Part shown: positions 57,891 to 64,000 of the stretch, piece after piece | Numbering within the stretch: the first letter of the stretch is position 1 | How the letters are laid out: each line of letters opens with the position of its first letter | NCBI RefSeq assembly: GCF_902167145.1 | Contig: NC_050101.1 | Coordinates: 117,147,789-117,211,788 of the forward strand | DNA: 64,000 nucleotides | Direction: 5' to 3' | Origin: Zea mays | Taxonomy: Eukaryota; Streptophyta; Magnoliopsida; Poales; Poaceae | The notes under the pieces: model-generated | Told to the model about the DNA's origin: nothing | The model's input: the letters and a program-made list of their open reading frames with translations, nothing else | Database searches by the model: none | Made by a program: the position numbers and the translations under genes

Positions 57891-58131
57891 GTATGTTTTA
57901 TGCTATTATCACCCTTGTTATAGTTTTCCAATGACTAAACTCGTGGTAGGTTTAAGGTTTGGCAGTTTTAAATTGAGATTGTTTTGTCATGCAGCATAAC
58001 TAAAAGTAATGGGCAGTTCCATTACCAACCCAACTTTCCTACAAATATGGCGTTTGGCCTAGAAAACATCAGATGATACATGTCCACTATGTTGCAGGGT
58101 TTCTGGATTGTTTTTACTTGAGTCTGGAACG

Positions 58132-58206
58132 ACAGGAATGGAAGCATACGAGTTACTGTTGGCCCAGCATACGACAGGAATGGAAGCAACAACAGGAATG
58201 GAAGCA
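58132..58206. repeat. Three copies of ACAGGAATGGAAGCA
   Basis: Copies start at 58132, 58174 and 58192, with the first two separated by 27 bases. It lies in Helitron DNA between the cyclophilin exons and the Rep end. Confidence 0.7.
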
Positions 58207-58593
58207 AGAAGGCACAGAGAGGCAGAGGCTGTACCTAGAATCAGCAATGCCAGAAGCCAAGTCATGGCCATCACCAGTTTTATCAGCTGAGCCTCCTAAT
58301 ATCTTCCTCGCAACCTGTCTGGTAGCTGAGGACCCACCTTTTGAGAGTGGCGTTGGCGACCTTGCACGCTACATCGAAGTGCATAGTCTGTAAGGCAACC
58401 TGAGTTGGTGGCAACAACAAATGTATTGAGTGTTCGAAAGCATGGGTTACCTTATCCTTGCTGTAGCTTTTGGTGCTCTGTGGTGTCTGAAAAGAGGTAC
58501 CTCCAGTTGGGACAGAGTCTGCTGACGTAGACTTGGATGCAGCCCGCGCAGACGAAATTGATGAAGGTTGGGATCCAGTTGGGACAGAGTCTG

Positions 58594-61500
58594 CTAAATG
58601 TATAGAACTCTACCGATAATGGTATCATAGACATGTCTCTGATCGGTATTTAGTTGGGACAGAAGAGATTGGCCTTGCATGGACAACACCAACGGTTCAA
58701 CGTCAAGTTCATCGTTAAGCAGCCTATTTTCGTACATGGGATCATTTCGTGCAGACAATTTGGGCAAGTTGAAGTCTTCAATATTCCCTCCGCTATTAGA
58801 AAATAGTTGTGTCAGCTTCTTTATCAGCAGCGGCATAAGTTGTTCCGGTGGCACAACGTAGCGTGGATTGGCCATTGCGTGGGTGAGTGAGCGGTGAATG
58901 TCATCCGTGAAATAGAGCCAGTACTTATCAAATAAAGCACGAACATTGCCAACCGAGCAATGGAGGGCAACTGTTACAAAGAGTTGGCGTAGCTGGTGCG
59001 ATGAGGCAGAGACGATGGCCTCGTCAAAGAGAAGGCTCCATTCGTTATCGCTCTCAAGAAGGCCCCTCGCCTCACATGCCTCGCGAAAGGTAGCATATAT
59101 TGTGCCGCTAAATGTCCTTAGATCAACATAACTCGTTGCACCTTTAACTATCATCAATAGCATGCGCAAGTAGTACAGTTCACCGGCCATTGGATGAACG
59201 TAGTACATCCGTCCAATTTTGTGACAAGGGGTTCTTTTTCGCCACAGTCGATCCGAAGAGTACCAGGACCACTCAGTAGGGAAATCACAGTATGTTAGGT
59301 GTCGGTATCCAGGATTTCTTGCATTGGTGTTAAACCACTCAGTTAGCATGGAACTTTTTGCTGCGGGGGACTCTAGGAGAGACGTTAGGGTAGCACCTGG
59401 TTCATACCGAACATAGTTATTGTTGGGCAAATGGACAACAAGACGTTCAACCGCAGGTATTCTAAAATGAATGTCGAACTCCAAAATACGCCAGATGGCC
59501 TCACATATGGATAGGTATCTTGCATCGATGTACTCTTGAATTTCATTGCGAGGAGCTACCTGAGGTTCAGGTGATGCGTTGGCTGTCTTTGCCGTCACCT
59601 CAAAATATATCTTCGCTCGATCACTTCCTTTAGTAACGTACTTAAACAAGTATTTAATCATGTTTGATTTGTTACACCACTCAACGTTGATATGTGCACA
59701 ATATTTTTTGAGCAATGACATGTTATAAGGAACAACGCTCCTGTTATCTAGCTTAACCCCATTCTTAACAATGTATCTATCATCATCGCGTCTCTTATAG
59801 ATCATGAATCCAAAATCATCAACGATAGTCTCAGCCTGGAAGGACTTAGGGTAGTTTTTTGAGCATTTGTCATTCTTCATACAAGGGCATCTTTTGTTGT
59901 GTTGACCGCATGGGCCGTGCATCATGAATTCGTCAACCAACGCATATCCCAATGGGTCAGTCCTGAAATCAGGTACCTCAGCACAAATAAATCCATCAAT
60001 AGTGGAGGCATCAAAGTCGGAGGAGCGGTTTGCCAGCCAAACAAGGCAATGGATGTGGGGTAGGCCACGTTTCTGGAACTCCACAGTATATAGCGCTGCA
60101 GAAATGTTTGTGTAAACACGAGGTTTTGATATGGAAAGTAATAGGTTGTGGGAAGAACACCTAAAGGGCCACAAACGTCAGCATACCTGCAAGTACAGGG
60201 CCAAACGTCTTTCCCTCCCTGATATCAGCTACGAACTCATCGACTTTCATGTGGAAGACACGAACAACTACGTCGGAGCGATCGCATGGTTGTTGTCCAG
60301 TTTCAAAACGAATGGCATCCGCTATTTCTTTCCACTTAGTGTTGCACGTGAAGGTCACAAATAAGTCAGGAGGGCCAAAGACTCTACATATTGCCATAGC
60401 ATCTTGGTAGTTCATGACATGATACCTTCTACCACCAGTAAACGACGAAGGAACGACCATCCTGCTTCCAACAGAATCAGCACTAACCAAACCCTTATCA
60501 ATGGCATCAGACACACCCTGCACTGTTTCGTATCGCAAATCTTTCTGGTGGTCAGCTATAAATTGTAATCTAGAGGCTTCGATTGTAGAATATGCATCGA
60601 CACCAATCTGATCACTGAGCCTACCATAGCAAGTGTACGGGTTTGCATCACGCAACCTATAGTGTGTGTGGTATCTAACAAACTCAAGCATCGTCGTGTA
60701 TCTACGTTTTGTTCGTTCGTTCACGTCATCATCCGCATACCTAATGCCAAGATGGAATCCATGTTCACCATAGGGAAAAAGGAGTGGATATTGCAGAGCC
60801 ATATAACACGGATGCAAATGTGAAACACGTTTGAGACCATGGTTCTTAGCATGAATAAGGACATCGTATGTGTACTGAGAAGATGAGTAATCACCAACAA
60901 TTATGGCAGCTATCTCACCGCTTGAAGGCAAATTATATTGGACATCGTGTCTAGTATTGCAACCCAATAAACGTAACGTTATATCGCTATTGTGTGTTTG
61001 TTCTATGCGTTCACGAGCACAACGAAAGGCCTTTACAAGCTCGTTATGCGCGTCAAGCATCTCCATCAAGGACTGTGTAACAGCGGAGTCTGGGCAAGCA
61101 ACACCAGCATCATCGCTCCCAAAAATGTGGAGCCTACTTTGGAGCTCAGCGTCAGGATCATGTATGTAAAGCTGAGCAAACTTGGGCTGTGAACCTGGAC
61201 GAGGTAGCAACGTTCCAATTCGATGATGAACCACACCGTTAATTCGGAAAACATACGGTGCAGTACCATTGTTTATAGCCTTGTCGACGGCAGCACCCAA
61301 GGAGGTGAAAGCGAAAAGTGAGTTGTAATATCGTATCTGGCGCAAAAACCGTTTTGAGCGAGCGTCGCCATCAAACCTCAGAAGAGTTCGCAGAGGTTCA
61401 GGTGGTTTTTTGTAAGGCTCCAACCTGATCCGCCCACCCTTACAACAAAGGTTGTAGACAATCCTCCGCTGAGTTACAGCAGAAGCACTCTTGACACGCT

Positions 61501-61618
61501 CCTGGAACCAAAAGAAGGCGCCGCAAAAAGGGCATTCGTGTGTCGGCCCACCATAATAAGAAATGAATGGATTGTTGTCTGAAGGAACACAAAACAACAA
61601 TGGATCAGCAAAACACAA
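58594..61618 (-). pseudogene. Helitron Rep protein (Helitron_like_N), helicase domain missing
   Basis: The minus-strand exon 61618-60187 carries the N-terminal zinc-like region (ECPFCGAFFWFQERV) and a Helitron_like_N domain (LFPYGEHGFHLGIRY, RMVVPSSFTGGRRYHVMNYQD, GPPDLFVTFTCNTKW). A 91-bp intron (60186-60096, GTATGC...CTGCAG) restores the frame to ALYTVEFQKRG. The exon 60095-58594 has the HUH motif PHIHCLVW and the two-tyrosine helix MIKYLFKYVTKG of the Rep nuclease. It ends LSQLNTDQRHVYDTIIGRVLYI, exactly where the Pif1 helicase Walker A should follow. Full RepHel proteins exceed 1300 residues and this stops near 980. The Rep part itself has no stop, so a helicase-less Rep could be made. 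The start is uncertain, with a likely further 5' exon to about 61820. Confidence 0.83.
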
Positions 61619-61820
61619 CAGAGGTAAGACACGTGCATGTGGAGACTGTAGCGCCTAGCAGGGGACCTTTCAAGCGAGCAATGTAGGAGTCCTTTAGAGG
61701 AACAGCAGGAGCAGGTAGAGTCGAGCATGGAGCCTGTGCTGCACAAGCTCGTGTTCGCCTTCTCACTTCAATTCGACGGTGTCTATTGGAGGTGGAAGCC
61801 TCTCTAGGGAAATGCAACAA

Positions 61821-64000
61821 CGATCTAGGATCTATGTTTTACCAGGTCACAACGAAGAGGAGAGCATAAGAATGAGCGTGTGATGCATCATAATCCCAAT
61901 AGATGTACATGATACGTACGAGGTCTTAGTGGAAACGTCGGCCAAATAGGGATGCATTGTTGGTTAAGCAAGGATGTCTGAGCGGTCATGTCCGATGGAG
62001 AAAATACAAGTATGTCTGTGGCAACCATTGGTTAAGAAACAAGGTCATCATCTTGCAAACAGATTGAGCAACAAGCAGGGGACCCAGAAACAGCGCAAGT
62101 CAGTAAATAGAAACGAAAAAGTGGCCAAAGGAACAAACCAGAGGTGGTAGGTCTCCTTTTCCTCTCATTTCCAGGAGAGCGACCAGTACTCTGACATGGC
62201 TCATGGTCCATTGGTCAGCAGTTTATAGAATCGCAAATGGAGTGTCTAGGTATGGGACAAGAGCACAGGTATCACACTGGAATCAGTTTTGAATACCACC
62301 AGAGGTAACAGCAAGTAGGGAGGTAAAGCCAAGATGGCCAAAAAGGAGAAGCATACAGGATAAATTCTAGTATGGATGTATGAAGCAAGTGCAAACGTAA
62401 CAAGTAAACCATAACAATTAACCAAAGTACAGGAAATAAAATAGAGCACGCAGAACCTGCGACATACCTGATACGCAGCGTATTCAGTGGAGCGAGCACG
62501 TGGGCAGAAGGGGAAGCACGTTGCAAATTCCTGAAGCAACAATTGTAAATAATAAGAACAAGTAAATACATAAACAATAAGAACACATACATGTAAAAAA
62601 AGAAAACATGGATAGAACCAACAAAAGGAGGGCAAAAAAGAGACAAGGCACAATTATACAGCAGCAAAAGCCTACATTCAGCTGACGTCGACATCAAAAG
62701 CAAATATTCCCAAACCGTAGGTAAGCAAAGGAAGTTAAACTAAGGCAGCACCAGTATGTGGTAAGGGTCTATGAGAGGAAGCAAAGGACACAAAATCAAT
62801 CTCAGAATATATAAACGAAGAAGAACCAAATATAGACACAACCAGGAAAAGAAGAGCAGTAAAGAGGTGAAGGGCATATGCAGGAACACATTTAGACAAA
62901 AGGGTCCCACCAACATCATCGGGGCTGTAGCAAGGCAGGTGTTCCATAGCACAAAGAACCGCAACTATAAATAAGAGAGATAACTAAGTTCCGAGCACAC
63001 AGCCCGAACGTCTGCAAGCATAAATAAAGAGCTCTAGGGAGCTAAGAAGTCCCAACCACAATTAAGCATGAAATTTATTTTTCTCACCCAACTAAACTGT
63101 ATGCGAGGATCAGACTGCAGGGAATCTCTGAATATATTTTGTGCTAATGCTTATTGTGTAACCATAATTCAAACCATTGATTCAAACTGTTTTGGTTTCA
63201 CCTTGGAGAAGACCCACCATCCGAAGCCAATGTTGTTTCTAGCCTAAGAAATAATAGATTGGCCACCAAATTTATATGCGAACCCTTTTACTCTTTGCAG
63301 AAACCCCTTACACGCAATAGCTAGATGTTTGCGGTCAACGCACAGGTAGATGCATATCCTAATAAGCTAAACTTTCAGAACTTTGAATAGAGTAACCTGC
63401 AGGGGTCAACAACACACGAAAACCGACTCCCAAAAAGCCACACGTGGGACCCGAGGTAACGCTGCCTCAGAGCTAAGACTACACAATTACAAAAGAAACA
63501 CAACACCATGGCACTGACACGACAGAAGCACATGATCAAAGAGCGAGCACAGTAGCAAGAGGGAAAACCAGCCAACAGTATACCATGATCCCACCACCCA
63601 AAAAAACACAAACACAAGTACATATACGCAAAGGAAAAACAAACCATTCGAGCTGACTGTGGTAAGTCCTTTAGTAGGAAAACACCAAATCAGGGAACAA
63701 CAACATTGTTAACCCACGAAAAGTGCATCCAAAGAAATAGATCAAAAGTGTTCCATACCAAATGTTGTGATGTTATCTCTACTGAAGGTCTCAGATCGAT
63801 GTCCCCTTCGAAGTATATGAACTCGCATCCAGAGCGTGAGTTGCACTATGGGATCTAACCCATTGTGGGTCCTCTCGATCGCTGGGAGGTCGTATCCTTT
63901 AGAAAAAGAACAAGAAACAAAGAAAACGGAGGTTAGTGTATAATAGAACACGTTAGCTAGGTTTAAACAAAGCAAGAACGTAAGACAGATTCATCTGGTC
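61821..64000. other. Unrecognised DNA, possibly the 5' part of the Helitron
   Basis: Minus-strand ORFs at 62246-62703 and 62735-62964 are rich in Leu, Phe, Cys and Tyr, as expected from AT-rich chance frames, and no domain is visible. GT/AG-like borders occur but do not assemble into a convincing gene. I could not find the TC 5' end of the Helitron here, so it may extend beyond the window. Confidence 0.4.

Larger units (their letters stand above)
56519..61820 (-). mobile_element. Helitron with truncated Rep-helicase and captured cyclophilin exons
   Basis: The 3' terminus is on the minus strand at 56519. A 7-bp GC stem (56530-56536 with 56541-56547, loop CTTC) is followed by a 7-nt spacer and CTAG, and the next host base is T (56518). 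This is the canonical Helitron 3' end. The element contains a spliced Rep protein gene (58594-61618 and probably a further 5' exon to 61820) in the same orientation. It also contains a cyclophilin gene fragment in the opposite orientation (57515-57890). The 5' TC end was not identified, so the right border given is only the end of recognised coding sequence. The helicase half is missing. Confidence 0.82.

Noticed and set aside
58594..60174. A second Helitron protein or a frameshift at 60170
   Set aside because: GT/AG borders at 60186 and 60096 join the two frames as exons of one Rep gene.
62246..62964. Hydrophobic ORFs suggesting membrane proteins
   Set aside because: Leu/Phe/Cys/Tyr-rich frames in AT-rich DNA, overlapping in two frames, without start context or domain.
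63774..63790. TCTCTACT after an A, like a Helitron 5' end
   Set aside because: It points rightward on the plus strand, opposite to the Helitron whose 3' end is at 56519, and has no other support.

Overview
This window is a stretch of nuclear DNA from a large grass genome. The repeat content points to the Andropogoneae, most likely maize or a close relative (an inference, since no search was possible). The clues are nested LTR retrotransposons several layers deep, a 3.5-kb Tekay-like LTR, copia LTRs packed with the palindrome CACCGGACAGTCCGGTG, a CACTA transposon with TTTGCCGAGTG subterminal repeats, a tRNA-derived SINE and many small MITEs. Only one plainly functional host gene is visible: an intron-rich gene on the minus strand (CDS 47930-53570) for a bifunctional FMN phosphatase/riboflavin kinase. 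Its ten exons join without a stop into 398 codons.

Layout. 1-24370 is a decayed Tat-lineage Ty3/gypsy element whose 5' LTR lies outside the window. Its gag is split by a young gag-only copia-type element (1162-10162, TSD GGACT). Its pol is split by a truncated Tekay-like gypsy element (11861-17077), and that element carries a 263-bp solo LTR (12404-12666, TSD GTGCT). The Tekay fragment is flanked by a 179-bp direct duplication of host-element sequence. 24371-26669 is unannotated DNA with MITEs. 26675-28351 is a short-LTR, non-coding retrotransposon (TSD CACTT). Eleven bases after its right TSD begins a complete-ended CACTA element (28367-37589, TSD TCT) with a degenerate TNP2-type transposase gene, a TnpA-like gene and two large inverted repeats.

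37590-47930 holds an unidentified gene-like fragment, MITEs, a pseudogene resembling the WRKY19-like zinc-repeat family, a decayed L1-type LINE interrupted by a hAT-type MITE (TSD ATCACAAC), and the 3' end of a copia element. 47930-54115 is the FMN phosphatase/riboflavin kinase gene. Its intron 5 contains an RTE-type LINE (49294-52150) with a 14-bp TSD, and the LINE itself contains a SINE and a MITE. 54190-55473 is a PPR pseudogene with two in-frame stops and a local 114-bp tandem duplication.

From 56519 rightward lies a minus-strand Helitron with a textbook 3' end (7-bp hairpin, 7-nt spacer, CTAG, then T). It encodes a spliced Rep domain, but the protein stops where the Pif1 helicase should begin. 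It has also captured three spliced exons of a cyclophilin gene. Its 5' end was not found, and 61821-64000 contains nothing I recognise.

The elements do not form one pathway. They record serial insertion, decay and capture around one retained housekeeping gene. The features most worth follow-up are the Helitron with truncated helicase and captured cyclophilin, the hairpins in the CACTA element, the odd duplication around the Tekay fragment, and the young gag-only copia element.
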